A DNA stretch of 5,619 nt, taken from Rickettsiaceae bacterium (GTDB taxonomy: Bacteria; Pseudomonadota; Alphaproteobacteria; Rickettsiales; Rickettsiaceae). The translations under genes and the position numbers were made by a program. Below the pieces are notes generated by a model. The model did not search any database, was not told the DNA's origin, and was given only the letters and a program-made list of their open reading frames with translations. This document shows, piece after piece, positions 5,580 to 5,619 of this stretch (position 1 is the stretch's first letter; the number at the start of each line of letters is the position of its first letter). The DNA lies in contig JAIOYD010000117.1 in NCBI GenBank assembly GCA_021741285.1, positions 1 through 5,619 of the forward strand. Direction: 5' to 3'.

Positions 5580-5619
5580 TGAATGATAATAAATTGGAAT
5601 TAGTCAAAACGCCAGAAGA
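5579..5619 (+). CDS. Probable IS256-family transposase, N-terminal fragment (runs off right edge)
   Basis: Thirteen codons are visible from the ATG at 5579 (MNDNKLELVKTPE), followed by a partial codon. The AAGGAG ribosome-binding site at 5566-5571 is 7 bases upstream, the best-placed site in the window. The short, charged start resembles the N-termini of IS256-family (mutator-type) transposases, but no catalytic residues are in view. Assignment therefore rests on resemblance and on the structured, IS-like leader. Another mobile-element protein is possible. Confidence 0.5.
   Translation, partial: MNDNKLELVKTPE

Larger units (their letters stand above)
5491..5619 (+). mobile_element. 5' end of a second insertion sequence, probably IS256 family (left boundary uncertain)
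   Basis: The segment contains a transposase-like start (5579) with a structured leader. AAGTGGTGTATGAC near 5497-5510 resembles the GTGTA-containing termini seen in IS256-type elements, so the left tip is placed near 5491. The exact end cannot be fixed because the partner inverted repeat lies outside the window. It is oriented outward, opposite to the glycosidase gene. Confidence 0.45.

Noticed and set aside
1..5619. CRISPR array, tRNA or toxin-antitoxin pair
   Set aside because: No regularly spaced repeats, cloverleaf pattern or paired small ORFs with ribosome-binding sites were seen on either strand.

Overview
The window is AT-rich, has long A/T tracts and poorly defined Shine-Dalgarno sites, and is loaded with insertion sequences (IS). 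Its gene set (a Na+/solute symporter fused to a histidine kinase, a truncated FkbM-type methyltransferase, IS5- and IS256-type ends, and a short palindromic element that stays open as protein) fits an obligate intracellular alphaproteobacterium of the Rickettsiales, probably Rickettsiaceae-like. This placement is an inference from style and gene content; no rRNA or other marker gene is present.

Layout, left to right. (1) Bases 1-136 are the 5' end of an IS5-family element on the minus strand, including the first 25 codons of its transposase. (2) This IS ends inside a minus-strand FkbM-family methyltransferase gene (to 487), which keeps a membrane anchor and the first SAM-binding motifs but has lost its C-terminal half here. 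(3) A 551-base AT-rich spacer (488-1038) holds a 12-bp perfect inverted repeat, other small dyads and a plausible promoter. (4) 1039-3855 (+) encodes the main gene, a 938-residue protein: a 13-TM SSS/SLC5-type symporter, a second block of about six TM helices, then HisKA and HATPase domains. (5) 3856-4189 carries a weak hairpin and a 138-bp palindromic/MITE-like element whose terminal repeats resemble the tip of the IS5-type element at the left edge. (6) 4190-5350 (-) encodes an exported phosphodiester glycosidase (NAGPA family). (7) A short promoter-bearing spacer leads to the 5' end of a second, IS256-like IS, whose transposase start codon lies at the base of a long hairpin.

How it fits together. 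The symporter-kinase looks like a sensor that couples solute or ion transport to phosphorelay signalling (CbrA-like in logic, with a different middle module). No response regulator is visible, so it is an orphan in this window. The glycosidase and the broken methyltransferase could both have acted on surface or extracellular glycans, but they do not form an operon with the kinase. The convergent kinase and glycosidase genes are separated by the MITE, and IS elements bound the segment on both sides, which suggests an accessory, rearranging region.

The most distinctive signals are the shared terminal sequence of the 138-bp element and the IS5-type end with ANT-like target sites, the frame-neutral length and open frame of that element, the tripartite sensor, its altered H-box, and the transposase leader hairpin.
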